Below are positions 1 to 9,153 of a stretch of DNA of 64,000 bases, in pieces. The stretch is from Pseudomonas canadensis (GTDB lineage Bacteria > Pseudomonadota > Gammaproteobacteria > Pseudomonadales > Pseudomonadaceae), in NCBI RefSeq assembly GCF_000503215.1, contig NZ_AYTD01000013.1, forward strand, positions 1,230,009 through 1,294,008, given 5' to 3'. The notes beneath the pieces are model-generated. The model saw only the letters and a list, made by a program, of their open reading frames with translations, did not search any database and was not told the origin of the DNA. Position 1 is the stretch's first letter, and every line of letters starts with the position of its first letter. Made by a program: the position numbers and the translations under genes.

Positions 1-311
1 GCAATGAAAATCGCCATGGTCCAGCAGATCGCCATGGTGAACACCTTGACGGTCAGCATCAGAATGGCATTCACAAAGAACACGTTGTTGCCAAAAATGT
101 AATCCATGATGCTTTCGTAAACGAAACGCGCGTAGGGATAAAGCAGGCTATTGACCACGCAATAGAACAGCGCGCCCAGTGTGAACACACCGGTTTTCGA
201 ATGGGTTAGCGCGGTATAGATCAGCACGGGAAAAATCAGCCCGAACAGGAAGTTGCGGATGTAGTACTGAGCAGAAAGCCCGCCAAATGTCTTGCGAAGT
301 ACCGGGTGCAT
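1..311 (-). CDS. Partial small integral membrane protein (3' end outside window)
   Basis: The reading frame opens with ATG at 311, preceded by a GAGGG Shine-Dalgarno about 6 bases upstream, and stays open for 103 codons to the window edge, so the C-terminus is missing. The visible protein is strongly hydrophobic, with about three membrane spans (around residues 18-35, 42-58 and 75-103) and a short basic N-terminus. I recognise no enzyme or transporter motif. It could be a small multi-span inner-membrane protein, for example from an O-antigen or lipid-modification locus, but nothing visible proves that. The next gene lies on the other strand, so it is not in an operon with its right-hand neighbour. 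Confidence 0.6.
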   Translation of the reverse strand, partial: MHPVLRKTFGGLSAQYYIRNFLFGLIFPVLIYTALTHSKTGVFTLGALFYCVVNSLLYPYARFVYESIMDYIFGNNVFFVNAILMLTVKVFTMAICWTMAIFI

Positions 312-579
312 TTAGATCCCTCTGAATGGCTTTATTGGAAAGGCGGCGACCTTAACAAAGCTTGGAAATCTTCTCCAGCGTTGTTGTAAGCCCTTTGCCA
401 TTACAGCGCTGCAGAGTAAAAGGAATGGCGAACAACTCACTTCAAGCCGAGGGAGACGGGTGTCCGCATAACCCAAAGAAGCCGTGGCTTCGGGGTCGAC
501 GGCTTGGGTGTACGCGCAGGCCTGAAGCGCGGGGTGGTAGTCTTGCCACCTCGAAAAAGTCGACTACAGGGAAGTACTG

Positions 580-1212
580 ATGCGGATTCTGTTTTTAGCG
601 CTGGGCTGTTTATTGATCACCGCCTGTTCAAGCAACCCGAAAATACTGTTTGAAGAACACGTCAAAAATAGCACCACGCCGTTAGCACTAACTCCCTCCG
701 AGGCCATGCACAATACGCAGGCGGTGCCCATGCCGATCGACCCGGGATGGCGGCCGCCCCAGTGGAAAATCACTGCCGCGGAACCGCGTATCCTGATCAA
801 CGGAGTGCCGTCGAACTACCGATTGTTCAGCGTCGCCTTGATAAAGGACAAACCTTTCCATATCGACGTTAACTCTTGGTGCGTCAACTCGTGCCTGGGG
901 TTCAGCAAATACGCCCTGAACCCTTATTTGATCTTGATGGACGCCCAAGGCAACGTGCAGGCTGAAGGCTTTGGCAAGGCGACGGGCATCGTGGGGGTTA
1001 TCAGCCAAGTCTTGAAGGGCACGGTGAAAAGCAGCGGGACTTACTACCTTATCGTAGCAGCCGATAACCGCGCGCCAGGGGAAACCATTGTCATAGACAA
1101 TGTACTGCTGATGGGTGCAGCAGCGAGCCCGATAACGCCATTGCGGATTGGAATGGGCAGCTATCCCTTTGGGTCGGTGGGGCCCTTGTTGAATACGGAA
1201 GAGGCGCCTTAA
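580..1212 (+). CDS. Putative lipoprotein of unknown function
   Basis: This 210-residue protein begins with a classic lipoprotein signal: a short positive start, a hydrophobic stretch, and the lipobox LITAC with the acylated cysteine at residue 16. Ser-Ser follows the cysteine, so outer-membrane sorting is likely. The ATG is preceded by AGGGAAG, which supports this start. The mature part has two cysteines about five residues apart (near residue 105) that could form a disulfide, and a beta-rich middle. A glycine-rich C-terminal segment (IGMGSYPFGSVGP) is unusual. The family is not recognised. It stands alone, between a gene on the other strand and a gene-poor stretch. Confidence 0.7.
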   Translation: MRILFLALGCLLITACSSNPKILFEEHVKNSTTPLALTPSEAMHNTQAVPMPIDPGWRPPQWKITAAEPRILINGVPSNYRLFSVALIKDKPFHIDVNSWCVNSCLGFSKYALNPYLILMDAQGNVQAEGFGKATGIVGVISQVLKGTVKSSGTYYLIVAADNRAPGETIVIDNVLLMGAAASPITPLRIGMGSYPFGSVGPLLNTEEAP

Positions 1213-1745
1213 GGCTGTGGCCTTTGAATTGGGCCGATTCCTACGGCCTATTGAGAAGCACCACACACCCGATCCAAATTCACTCCGCCTATAGTCCAGC
1301 GGTCGCTCATATGGCGACCGAGTTTGGCGACTCGATGACAAGATGGAATGTAAACAACATTATTTCGGACGACCGCCCCAGTTGATTGCGGCCTATGAAA
1401 GCTTCGTCGTTTTTATCTTTGTATTAATGGAGTCAGTCATGAATCAATACATGGCCCACCAGCAACGACAGCATCATTCCTAACCTTTTTCGTCGACACA
1501 ACCGTCCCGCTTGAAATCTTCCTCGACGCCGCGACCTATCGACTTCGTGCCGTGACGCAGGTGCTTGAGAACCTTGCGCTTCGCAGTGAAATAAGTAGCG
1601 ATGCGGTTGTACTCCAGAGACTTTGCCTTGCTGTGCTCGATCCCGCTGCGCGGTGGGTGCGATTTGCTGGATGTCATAGGGCGACGCATAGATATGCCAA
1701 GCGCGTGATTCGATAAAGGTAAGATTTTCGAAACCCAGAAACTAC
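1213..1745. other. Gene-poor stretch between the lipoprotein gene and the tRNA-Ser terminator
   Basis: Apart from the weak 65-codon frame listed separately at 1480-1677, I see no convincing gene here. A 14-codon frame (ATG at 1440, ending at 1484) is too short to call without comparative data. No direct repeat of the tRNA 3' end was found that would mark an att site. Confidence 0.5.
1480..1677 (-). CDS. Possible small basic protein, doubtful
   Basis: A 65-codon frame starting at ATG 1677 encodes a basic, lysine/arginine-rich peptide with a segment YFTAKRKVLKHLRHGTKS. It has no clear Shine-Dalgarno, and an alternative ATG lies at 1689. It sits directly downstream of the tRNA-Ser terminator on the same strand, a typical place for decayed integrated elements, so it may be a remnant rather than a functioning gene. 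It resembles no family I can name. Confidence 0.25.
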   Translation of the reverse strand: MTSSKSHPPRSGIEHSKAKSLEYNRIATYFTAKRKVLKHLRHGTKSIGRGVEEDFKRDGCVDEKG

Positions 1746-1779
1746 AAAACCCCTGGTTTCTCTCGAAACCAGGGGTTTT
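1746..1779 (-). terminator. Intrinsic terminator after tRNA-Ser
   Basis: A perfect 15-base inverted repeat (arms 1746-1760 and 1765-1779) with a 4-base loop. Its arms carry A- and T-runs, so it can work in both directions. It lies 14 bases beyond the tRNA 3' end. Confidence 0.85.
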
Positions 1780-1793
1780 GTTTACATCGAATT

Positions 1794-1883
1794 TGGCGGT
1801 GAAGGAGAGATTCGAACTCTCGATACAATTTCTTGTATACACACTTTCCAGGCGTGCTCCTTAAGCCACTCGGACACTTCACC
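1794..1883 (-). tRNA. tRNA-Ser (GGA anticodon)
   Basis: The 90-nt gene folds as a class II tRNA. The acceptor stem pairs GGTGAAG (1883-1877) with CTTCACC (1804-1798), followed by the discriminator G at 1797 and an encoded CCA at 1796-1794. The anticodon stem CACGC/GTGTG closes the loop CTGGAAA, giving anticodon GGA, which reads UCC and UCU serine codons. The long variable arm and the T-loop GTTCGAATC are as expected for tRNA-Ser. A promoter lies just upstream and a strong terminator just downstream, so it is a single-gene transcript. Confidence 0.96.
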
Positions 1884-2219
1884 GTATCTCGTCAAACCAG
1901 TTCAGTCTGTCGAGGCGCGCTAATGTAGTCGAAAGCCTTTCTGATGGCAAAGGTTTTTTTCAGAATTTTCATGCGGTTAGCCGGTTATGCCGATCCGCTC
2001 CCGGCAAGGGGCGGTGATTGTGCCATTCTCAGGCATCGGCAGGATGCGTCTGGGGCGGCGATTGCGCCCTGCCCTAGGCTTTCCAAACGCCTGTGTGCGG
2101 GAAAAGTCTGACTGGGCAGTCAGTCACAGCGCTTTACCGGGGCAGGCGTGGTGGGTAACGTCTGCGCATGCACTGCTATTTAAAAGCCTTCTATAACAAT
2201 TCCTACAAGGAACCGCGTC
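1884..2219. other. Intergenic region between tRNA-Ser and crotonase gene
   Basis: It holds the tRNA promoter at its left end and a small hairpin, CTGACT-GGGC-AGTCAG, at 2109-2124. No gene is apparent. The right end carries the crotonase ribosome binding site (AAGGAA, about 7 bases before ATG 2220). Confidence 0.5.
1922..1950 (-). promoter_or_regulatory. Sigma-70 promoter of tRNA-Ser
   Basis: On the minus strand, TTGCCA (1950-1945) and TACATT (1927-1922) are separated by exactly 17 bases. Transcription would start about 32 bases before the tRNA 5' end. The match is 5/6 and 4/6 to consensus. Confidence 0.55.
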
Positions 2220-2912
2220 ATGAGTGAGTTGATTGCCTACCACCTCGAAGACGGTATCGCGACCCTGACCTTGAGCAACGGCAAGGTAAATGCCATTTCT
2301 CCGGCGGTGGTCAGTGCCTTTAATGAAGCGCTGGATCAGGCCGAGAAGGACCGGGCGGTGGTGGTGATCACCGGCACGCCGGGGATTCTGTCGGGTGGTT
2401 ATGATTTGAAGGTGATGACCGCCGGTCCTAAAGAGGCGATCGGCCTGGTGACGTCCGGTTCGACCTTGGCGCGTCGTCTGTTGTCGCACCCGTTCCCGGT
2501 GATTGTGGCGTGCCCTGGGCATGCGGTGGCCAAGGGTGCGTTCCTGCTGTTGTCGGCGGATTATCGGATTGGGGTGGAAGGCCCGTTCAGCATTGGCCTG
2601 AACGAGGTGGCAATCGGCATGACCATGCACTACGCCGGTATCGAGCTGGCGCGGGATCGTTTGCGGAAGTCGGCCTTCCATCGTTCGGTGATCAATGCCG
2701 AGATGTTTGACCCGCAGGGCGCGTTACAAGCCGGTTTCCTCGATAAGGTGGTGGCACCGGAGGAATTGCATGCGGCTGCGCTGGAGGCGGCACGTCAGTT
2801 GAAGAAGCTGAACATGAATGCGCACAAACACACCAAGTTGAAGGTGCGTAAAGAGCTTCTGGAGGCATTGGACGATGCAATCATCCAGGACCAAGGGCAT
2901 ATCCTTAGCTAA
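2220..2912 (+). CDS. Crotonase / enoyl-CoA hydratase family protein
   Basis: A 230-residue single-domain crotonase. Two family landmarks are visible: the first oxyanion-hole segment (LSGGYDLKVM, near residues 57-66) and the second (CPGHAVAKGAFLLLSADYRI, near 98-117). At about 230 residues it is shorter than canonical enoyl-CoA hydratase (about 257). The usual catalytic glutamates of hydratases are not obvious, so the exact reaction (hydration, isomerisation or CoA-thioester hydrolysis) cannot be fixed. The start is supported by AAGGAA 7 bases upstream. It ends just before an intrinsic terminator and is transcribed alone. A role in acyl-CoA metabolism is family knowledge; the substrate is unknown. 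Confidence 0.85.
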   Translation: MSELIAYHLEDGIATLTLSNGKVNAISPAVVSAFNEALDQAEKDRAVVVITGTPGILSGGYDLKVMTAGPKEAIGLVTSGSTLARRLLSHPFPVIVACPGHAVAKGAFLLLSADYRIGVEGPFSIGLNEVAIGMTMHYAGIELARDRLRKSAFHRSVINAEMFDPQGALQAGFLDKVVAPEELHAAALEAARQLKKLNMNAHKHTKLKVRKELLEALDDAIIQDQGHILS

Positions 2913-2934
2913 GTCCTACCCCTGATATGTCAGA

Positions 2935-2959
2935 GCCCGACCTTGAGTCGGGCTTTTTC
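2935..2959 (+). terminator. Intrinsic terminator after crotonase gene
   Basis: Stem AGCCCGA (2935-2941) / TCGGGCT (2949-2955) followed by a T-run, 22 bases after the stop codon. Confidence 0.85.
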
Positions 2960-3124
2960 TTACAAATAAATCCGAATCATCTTTAGCCGCTCTAGCCTGC
3001 CCGTGTCGATAGATGTTGAAACATGCTCTTAAACATCGGCTATCTCCTACCTCTACAGGGGTAATTGCCGAATACAGTGCACAACCGTACACTGCGCCAC
3101 CTTTTTTCCCGATGGGCCGTGTCG

Positions 3125-3847
3125 ATGCTTTTTCTGCTGCGTATGTTGTTGATGGGCCTGCACTTTATGCTCGCCGGTGTGCTGGGCGTGCTGGTCGGTC
3201 TGTGTCGACCGTTCAATCCGGACAACAGTCGCCTATGTGCTCGTCTCTATGCGCTACCGGCCATGTGGATTCTGCACCTGAACGTGAAAGCCGATGTGGA
3301 CTCGCTGCGCAACAAGCCTGGTACCTGCGTGATCATCGCCAACCACCAGTCCAATTATGACCTGTTTGTGTTCGGCAACGTGGTGCCCTACCGCACCGTG
3401 TGCATCGCCAAGAAAAGCCTGAAGTGGGTGCCGCTGTTCGGTCAGTTGTTCTGGCTGGCGGGCAATGTGCTGATCGACCGAAGCAATGCGCACAAGGCTC
3501 GCCGCGCGATGCTCACCACGACTCACACTTTGCAGCATGAAGACACGTCGATCTGGGTGTTTCCGGAGGGCACGCGCAACCTGGGCAAGGGCTTGCTGCC
3601 GTTCAAGAAAGGCGCGTTCCATATGGCGATTGCGGCCGGTGTGCCGATCGTGCAGGTGTGTGTCAGTAATTACGTGACACACATGCAGCTCAATCGCTGG
3701 AACAGTGGGGATGTGCTCATACGGTCGTTGCCGCCGATTCCTACGACTGGCCTGACTTCGGATGACATCCCGGCGTTGATGCAGGCGTGTCATGTGCAGA
3801 TGGATGAATGCATCGCGCAGATGGACCGCGAGTTGCGAGCTGTCTGA
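3125..3847 (+). CDS. 1-acyl-sn-glycerol-3-phosphate acyltransferase (PlsC family)
   Basis: From ATG 3125 the protein has 240 residues. It has an N-terminal hydrophobic helix, the acyltransferase motif NHQSNYD (catalytic H74 and D79, the HX4D signature), the block KKSLKWVPLFGQ, and the substrate-binding motif FPEGTR. This is the PlsC pattern: transfer of a second acyl group to lysophosphatidate at the inner membrane, or acylation of a related lysolipid such as ornithine lipid. The start is uncertain. TTG 3065 (with AGGGG upstream) and GTG 3119 are in frame, but the shorter form begins cleanly at the membrane helix. It is followed by a degenerate REP and then corA, so it is probably a single gene. 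Confidence 0.88.
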   Translation: MLFLLRMLLMGLHFMLAGVLGVLVGLCRPFNPDNSRLCARLYALPAMWILHLNVKADVDSLRNKPGTCVIIANHQSNYDLFVFGNVVPYRTVCIAKKSLKWVPLFGQLFWLAGNVLIDRSNAHKARRAMLTTTHTLQHEDTSIWVFPEGTRNLGKGLLPFKKGAFHMAIAAGVPIVQVCVSNYVTHMQLNRWNSGDVLIRSLPPIPTTGLTSDDIPALMQACHVQMDECIAQMDRELRAV

Positions 3848-3869
3848 ACATTCTGGGGACGCTTCGCAC

Positions 3870-3897
3870 CCAGCGCGAGCAAGCTCGCTCACCACAA
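3870..3897. repeat. Degenerate single REP-like palindrome
   Basis: GCGCGAGCAAGCTCGCTCACCAC resembles one arm of the GCGGGCTTGCTCGCGA-type REP found elsewhere in the window, but it has several mismatches and no partner arm. Confidence 0.5.
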
Positions 3898-3977
3898 AAA
3901 AGCTTGCCGCTACGACGGAACGCCATTCAGGCTAAGCTGCCCAACACCTGTCCTCCCAATAAGAAGCGATCAGCACC

Positions 3978-4949
3978 ATGGGTAGAGTTGTTGCGGCCGC
4001 CGTCTACAGCGCCGGTAAGAAAGTCACGGATATCACCCTTGATGAAGGCGCGGCCTGGGCCGCCAAACCCGACCACTTTGTGTGGATCGGCCTGGAAGAA
4101 CCCGATGCCCAAGAGCTGGCCAACCTGCAACGCCAGTTCAACCTGCATGAATTGGCCATTGAAGACGCCCTGGAAAAACACAGCCGCCCCAAACTGGAAA
4201 CCTTCGGCGACGCACTGTTTATCGTCACTTACTCACCGGTGCGCGAGAACGGCAAGCTGGAGTTCATCGAAACCCATATCTTTGCCGGCAACGGCTACAT
4301 CATTACCGCCCGCAACGGTCACTCGGCGTCCTACGGTTTTGTGCGCCAGCGCTGTGAGGCGCGGCCGCTGTTGCTGGAGCATGGGGAAGATTTCGTACTT
4401 TATGCGCTGCTGGATTTCGTCACCGAGAACTACCAGCCGGTGAGCGAAGCGATCCATGCCGAGATCGATGAGCTGGAGCGCAATGTGCTGTGCAGTTCGT
4501 TGAGCGAGCGTGATATCCAGAAGATCCACGGCCTGCGCCGCGACGTGCTGCGGCTCAAGCGCTACGTAGCGCCGATGGTGGAGATCAGCCAGGAGCTGCA
4601 GAAACTCAGCTTTCCGTTTATCGACAAGAACATGCGCCCGTATTTCCGCGACGTGCAGATTCACGTGACGCGGCAGATGGAAGACCTGACCACCCTGCGC
4701 GATATCGCCAGCCAGACCATCGAGATCGGTGTGTTACTGGAGGCTTCGCGCCAGAGCGTAGTCCAGCGCAAGTTCGCCGCGTGGGCAGCGATACTCGCCT
4801 TCCCCACCGCGGTGGCGGGGATCTACGGGATGAACTTCCAGAACATGCCCGAGCTGCAATGGCACTACGGCTATTTTGCGGTGCTCGGGTTTATTGCGGC
4901 AGGCTGCACGGGTTTGTGGGCGAGCTTCAAACGTTCGGGTTGGCTTTAA
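3978..4949 (+). CDS. corA: CorA-family magnesium/divalent cation transporter
   Basis: A 323-residue CorA-type channel. The long N-terminal cytoplasmic funnel is rich in charged helices. The C-terminus has two membrane helices (about residues 260-282 and 293-313) bracketing the signature YGMNFQNMPE. The GMN triplet is the Mg2+ selectivity motif of the family, and MPE in the loop is typical of true CorA proteins. The protein is expected to work as a pentamer in the inner membrane for Mg2+, and possibly Co2+ or Ni2+, entry. It is monocistronic. Its stop overlaps by four bases the end of the convergent glutamine amidotransferase gene, so no terminator fits between them. Confidence 0.92.
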   Translation: MGRVVAAAVYSAGKKVTDITLDEGAAWAAKPDHFVWIGLEEPDAQELANLQRQFNLHELAIEDALEKHSRPKLETFGDALFIVTYSPVRENGKLEFIETHIFAGNGYIITARNGHSASYGFVRQRCEARPLLLEHGEDFVLYALLDFVTENYQPVSEAIHAEIDELERNVLCSSLSERDIQKIHGLRRDVLRLKRYVAPMVEISQELQKLSFPFIDKNMRPYFRDVQIHVTRQMEDLTTLRDIASQTIEIGVLLEASRQSVVQRKFAAWAAILAFPTAVAGIYGMNFQNMPELQWHYGYFAVLGFIAAGCTGLWASFKRSGWL

Positions 4950-5671
4950 ACCCGGGCCTCGGGCTTGTGTGCCACAAAACGCATCATCCATTCCGCCACG
5001 GTTGCACCGTGGTGGTCACGCTCCAGGCTGGCGACGCCGTTGGTGTAGACCTTTTCGCCCAAGGTTGTCTGAAGGATCTCCAGCAACTCGCGGGAATAGT
5101 CGTGGATAAATTCCGGGTGGCCCTGGAAGCACAGCACCTGGTCGCCGATGTGGTACGCCGCAAACGGGCAGAACGCGCTGGATGCAATCACCGTGGCGTT
5201 CTCCGGCAGCGTGGTCACCTGGTCCTGGTGGCTGATCAACAGCGTCAACTCTTCCACTTCCGGGCTCATCCACGGCGTCTTGGCATCCAGCTTATAGTCG
5301 TGGATGCCCATGCCCCAGCCCTGGCCGGCGCGTTCAGTCTTGCCGCCGAGCAACAGTGCCAGCAGTTGGTGACCGAAGCAGATGCCGAGCAGCTTGTCGC
5401 CGCGCTCATAACGTTCGAGCAGGTAGGTCTTGAGGGTCTGGATCCAAGGGTCCGTTCCAAAGGAATCGGCCTTGCTGCCGGTCACCAGGTAGGCATCGAA
5501 CACTTCATCGTCCGACGGGTATTCGCCATTCACCACGTTGTACACGACAAACTCGGCGGGAATGGGCTGCTTGGCGAACAGGCGCTTGAACATCTGCCCG
5601 TACCCTTGGTATTGATCGATCAAGCCTGGACGCAGGATATCGGTTTCCAGGATACAGACGCGTAGCGACAT
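4946..5671 (-). CDS. Class I glutamine amidotransferase
   Basis: A stand-alone GATase1 domain of 241 residues. The nucleophile elbow GICFGHQ (cysteine near residue 97) and the C-terminal HPE (GHPEF, near residue 184) give the Cys-His-Glu triad that releases ammonia from glutamine. The protein resembles the GMP-synthase-type amidotransferase domain without a synthetase attached. In bacteria such solo proteins sometimes act as gamma-glutamyl hydrolases or in polyamine degradation, so a role in nitrogen salvage is only inference. It is convergent with corA and has no operon partner on its strand; the next minus-strand gene upstream is 112 bases away. Confidence 0.85.
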   Translation of the reverse strand: MSLRVCILETDILRPGLIDQYQGYGQMFKRLFAKQPIPAEFVVYNVVNGEYPSDDEVFDAYLVTGSKADSFGTDPWIQTLKTYLLERYERGDKLLGICFGHQLLALLLGGKTERAGQGWGMGIHDYKLDAKTPWMSPEVEELTLLISHQDQVTTLPENATVIASSAFCPFAAYHIGDQVLCFQGHPEFIHDYSRELLEILQTTLGEKVYTNGVASLERDHHGATVAEWMMRFVAHKPEARV

Positions 5672-5783
5672 AAAAAATACCTGACACGGTGATGGGAATA
5701 TTGCACACCCCAGAGCCTGCCTTGAAATACCCCTTCAAGGCAAGCCCCTCCTGCTTCACCGGAACATAGTCATCGGAACATAG

Positions 5784-7931
5784 TCACCGGAACACGTCAC
5801 CTTGCGCCGCTTTCTCCAGCAACAACGCCGGTGGCGTGAAGCGTTCGCTATATTGCTCAGCCAAGTAGCGAGCGCGGGCAATGAAGTCGTTCAGCCCATA
5901 TTGGTTGATGAACTGCAACGCGCCGCCGCTCCAGGCCGCGAAACCAATGCCGAAAATCGACCCCACGTTCGCGTCCGCCGTAGACATCAACACACCCTCC
6001 TCCACGCAACGCACGGTCTCGATGGCCTGGATAAACAGCAAGCGGTCGCGCACATCCTGTGGCGAGATGCGTTGGTCGGGCCGTTCAAAGCGGCTTTTCA
6101 GCTCTGGCCAAAGGTATTTCTGTCCACCGTTGGGATATTCATAAAAACCGCCCCCCGCCGCCTTGCCCATGCGCTTGTATTCGTTGACCAACAGATCGAT
6201 CACCGCCGTTGCCGGATGCGTCGGCACAGCCTTGCCTTCTGCCTGCAGATCCTTGGCCGTCTGCTGTCTTATATGGCTCATCAGGCTGAGGGAAACTTCA
6301 TCCGACACCGCCAGCGGCCCCACCGGCATGCCGGCTTTGCGCGCTTCGGTCTCGATCATCGGCGCCGCCACGCCTTCGCCCAACATGGCAATACCTTCGT
6401 TGGTGAAGGTGCCAAACACCCTTGAGGTGAAGAACCCACGACTGTCATTGACCACGATCGGGGTTTTCTTGATTTGCAGCACGAAGTCGAAACCACGGGC
6501 CAGGGTTTCGTCGCTGGTGTGGGAACCCTTGATGATTTCCACCAGAGGCATCTTGTCCACCGGGCTAAAAAAATGCAGGCCGATGAACTTGGCTTGATCC
6601 GGCACCGCCGTGGCCAGCCCACTGATGGGCAAGGTGGAGGTGTTGGAGGCGATCACGGCGTCGGTGCCGACCACGTGTTGCGCGGCGGCTGAGACCCTGG
6701 CCTTGAGTTCGCGATCTTCGAACACCGCTTCGATGATCAGGTCGCAACCGGCCAGGTCGTCATCGCTGGCCGTAGGAAGAATCCGCGACAAGGTGGTTTC
6801 CCGCTGTTCGGCGGTCAGTTGCCCACGGCTGACTTTCTTGTCCAGCAACGCCGCCGAATGCGCCTTGCCCTTCTCGGCGGCCGCAAGATTGATGTCCTTG
6901 AGCACCACCTCAATTCCCGCGCTGGCGCTGACGTAAGCGATGCCTGCGCCCATCATCCCGGCACCGAGCACGCCGACTTTGCGGGTAACGTTGGGCGCAA
7001 AACCTTGCGGCCGAGAACTGCCTGCGTTGATCTCATTGAGCTGGAACCAGAACGTGCCGATCATGTTCTTCGCCACTTGCCCCGTCACCAGCTCGGTGAA
7101 ATAGCGCGTTTCGATCAGGTGTGCGGTGTCGAAATCCACTTGGGCGCCTTCGACGGCGGCGCAGAGGATTTTCTCCGGAGCGGGGAAACAGCCCTGGGTT
7201 TTACTGCGCAAAATCGAAGGCGCAATCGCCAGCATCTGCGCAACTTTCGGGCTCGATGGTGTACCACCGGGAATCTGGTAGGCCTTGTTGTCCCACGGTT
7301 GCTTGGCGTCCGGATTGGCCAGGATCCAGGCGCGGGACTTGGCCAGCAGTTCATCGCGATCCGCCGCCAGCTCATGCACCAGCCCGGCTTGCAGCGCCTG
7401 TTGCGGCCGGACCTTCTTGCCTTCGAGCAGATACGGCAAGGCCTTTTCCAACCCGAGCATGCGCACCATGCGCACCACCCCGCCGCCACCCGGCAGCAGG
7501 CCCAAAGTGACTTCCGGCAAGCCAAGCTGCACCGATTTGTCGTCCAGCGCCACGCGGTAATGGCATGCCAGGCAAATCTCCCAGCCGCCCCCCAAAGCCG
7601 CGCCATTGATGGCGGCCACTACCGGTTTGCCGAGGGTTTCCAGCCGGCGTAGTTGCGCTTTCAGTACTAGCACGCCGTCGTAGAAATCCTTGGCATGGGC
7701 CTTGTCGACCGCGATCAGTTCATTGAGGTCGCCGCCGGCAAAAAATGTCTTTTTGGCCGAGGTAATCACCACCCCGGCAAAGCTGTCTTTTTCCGCCTCC
7801 AGGCGCTCCACCGTAGCCGCCATGGCCTCACGGTACGCGCCGTTCATGGTGTTGGCGCTCTGGCCGGGCATATCGAGGGTCAGCACCACGACGCCGTCCT
7901 GGCCTTTTTCGTAACGAATAGCTTGGGTCAT
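5784..7931 (-). CDS. FadB-like trifunctional enoyl-CoA hydratase / 3-hydroxyacyl-CoA dehydrogenase
   Basis: A 715-residue fatty acid oxidation multienzyme. Residues 1-190 form a crotonase domain (GGDLNELI, NGAALGGGWEICLAC, LPEVTLGLLPGGGG). From about residue 310 comes an NAD-binding 3-hydroxyacyl-CoA dehydrogenase (GAGMMGAGIA Rossmann loop, SNTSTLPI, HFFSPV), followed by one or two C-terminal 3HCDH domains. The ATG at 7931 was chosen because it begins exactly at the crotonase fold; an upstream extension in frame would overlap the thiolase gene. It lies 16 bases downstream of the thiolase gene on the same strand, so the two form a beta-oxidation operon. It resembles the P. aeruginosa PA1737-type protein more than canonical FadB. 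Confidence 0.92.
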   Translation of the reverse strand: MTQAIRYEKGQDGVVVLTLDMPGQSANTMNGAYREAMAATVERLEAEKDSFAGVVITSAKKTFFAGGDLNELIAVDKAHAKDFYDGVLVLKAQLRRLETLGKPVVAAINGAALGGGWEICLACHYRVALDDKSVQLGLPEVTLGLLPGGGGVVRMVRMLGLEKALPYLLEGKKVRPQQALQAGLVHELAADRDELLAKSRAWILANPDAKQPWDNKAYQIPGGTPSSPKVAQMLAIAPSILRSKTQGCFPAPEKILCAAVEGAQVDFDTAHLIETRYFTELVTGQVAKNMIGTFWFQLNEINAGSSRPQGFAPNVTRKVGVLGAGMMGAGIAYVSASAGIEVVLKDINLAAAEKGKAHSAALLDKKVSRGQLTAEQRETTLSRILPTASDDDLAGCDLIIEAVFEDRELKARVSAAAQHVVGTDAVIASNTSTLPISGLATAVPDQAKFIGLHFFSPVDKMPLVEIIKGSHTSDETLARGFDFVLQIKKTPIVVNDSRGFFTSRVFGTFTNEGIAMLGEGVAAPMIETEARKAGMPVGPLAVSDEVSLSLMSHIRQQTAKDLQAEGKAVPTHPATAVIDLLVNEYKRMGKAAGGGFYEYPNGGQKYLWPELKSRFERPDQRISPQDVRDRLLFIQAIETVRCVEEGVLMSTADANVGSIFGIGFAAWSGGALQFINQYGLNDFIARARYLAEQYSERFTPPALLLEKAAQGDVFR

Positions 7932-7947
7932 GACAAATTCCTTGGGC

Positions 7948-9153
7948 TCAGAGGCGTTCGATAATGGTGGCGATGCCCATGCCACCGCCGACACACAGGG
8001 TGGCCAGGCCGTAGCGCTGCTGGCGCACTTCCAGCTCGTCGAGCAAGGTGCCGAGGATGGCGCAACCGGTGGCACCCAGTGGGTGGCCCATGGCGATGGA
8101 GCCACCATTCACGTTGACCCGCGCCGCGTCGATGCGCATGTCCTTGATGAACTTGAGTACCACCGAAGCAAAGGCTTCGTTGACCTCGAACAGGTCGATG
8201 TCTTCGACGCGCAACCCGGCCTTGACCAGAGCCTTGCGCGTAGCGGGCGCGGGGCCGGTGAGCATAATGGTCGGATCGGTACTGGTGACCGCCGTGGCGA
8301 CGATACGCGCGCGGGGTTGCAGGCCCAGTTCGCGGCCCTTGGCCTCGGAGCCGATCAGCATCAACGCGGCGCCATCGACGATGCCGGAGCTGTTGCCCGG
8401 CGTGTGCACATGGTGGATGCGCTCCACATGGCTGTAGACCCGCAACGCGGTGGCGTCGAAGCCCATCTGCCCCATCATTTCAAAGCTGGGCTTGAGCTTG
8501 CCCAGGCCTTCCAGGGTCGAATCGCCCCGGATGAATTCGTCATGGTCCAGCAGCACAATACCGTTCTGGTCCTGCACCGCTATCAACGATTTATTGAAGG
8601 AACCTTCCGCACGCGCCCTAGCCGCTTTCTGTTGGGAATGTAGGGCGAAAGTGTCGACGTCTTCACGGGTAAAACCTTCCAGGGTCGCAATCAGGTCCGC
8701 GCCGATGCCCTGAGGAGTGAAGTGGCTGTGCATATTGGTCTGCGGGTCGAGCACCCAGGCGCCGCCGTCACTCCCCATGGGCACGCGCGACATGGACTCG
8801 ACGCCACCAACCACCACCAGGTCTTCGAAGCCGGAGCGCACTTTCATTGCGCCCAGGTTGACGGCTTCCAGGCCCGACGCGCAAAAGCGGTTGATCTGCA
8901 CACCGGCGACGCTGATGTCCCAGTCCGCAGCCAGGGCGGCAGTCTTGGCGATGTCGGCGCCCTGATCGCCGATCGGGGTCACGCAGCCGAGCACGATGTC
9001 GTCCACCTGGTGGGTGTCGAGGTCGCTGCGTCGGGCCAGCGCGGTGAGCAGGCCGGCCACCAGGTTCACCGGCTTGACGCTGTGCAAGGCACCGTCGGCC
9101 TTGCCTTTGCCACGGGGCGTGCGTATCGCATCAAAGATCAAAGCTTGGGTCAT
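7948..9153 (-). CDS. Acetyl-CoA C-acyltransferase (thiolase)
   Basis: A 401-residue thiolase carrying all the catalytic landmarks: the acyl-accepting cysteine in [12 protein letters not shown] (about residue 89), the NEAFASV histidine-region block, [14 protein letters not shown], and the second cysteine in CVGGGMGIA close to the C-terminus. It cleaves 3-ketoacyl-CoA to acetyl-CoA and a shortened acyl-CoA, or works in the reverse direction. It is the first gene of a two-gene operon with the FadB-like multienzyme, so the pair covers the last three steps of a beta-oxidation spiral. Substrate chain length cannot be read from the sequence. Confidence 0.93.
   Translation of the reverse strand: MTQALIFDAIRTPRGKGKADGALHSVKPVNLVAGLLTALARRSDLDTHQVDDIVLGCVTPIGDQGADIAKTAALAADWDISVAGVQINRFCASGLEAVNLGAMKVRSGFEDLVVVGGVESMSRVPMGSDGGAWVLDPQTNMHSHFTPQGIGADLIATLEGFTREDVDTFALHSQQKAARARAEGSFNKSLIAVQDQNGIVLLDHDEFIRGDSTLEGLGKLKPSFEMMGQMGFDATALRVYSHVERIHHVHTPGNSSGIVDGAALMLIGSEAKGRELGLQPRARIVATAVTSTDPTIMLTGPAPATRKALVKAGLRVEDIDLFEVNEAFASVVLKFIKDMRIDAARVNVNGGSIAMGHPLGATGCAILGTLLDELEVRQQRYGLATLCVGGGMGIATIIERL

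Noticed and set aside
1746-1883. Prophage or island attachment at tRNA-Ser.
   Set aside because: No integrase gene and no second copy of the tRNA 3' end was found in the window; the sequence right after the gene is simply its terminator.
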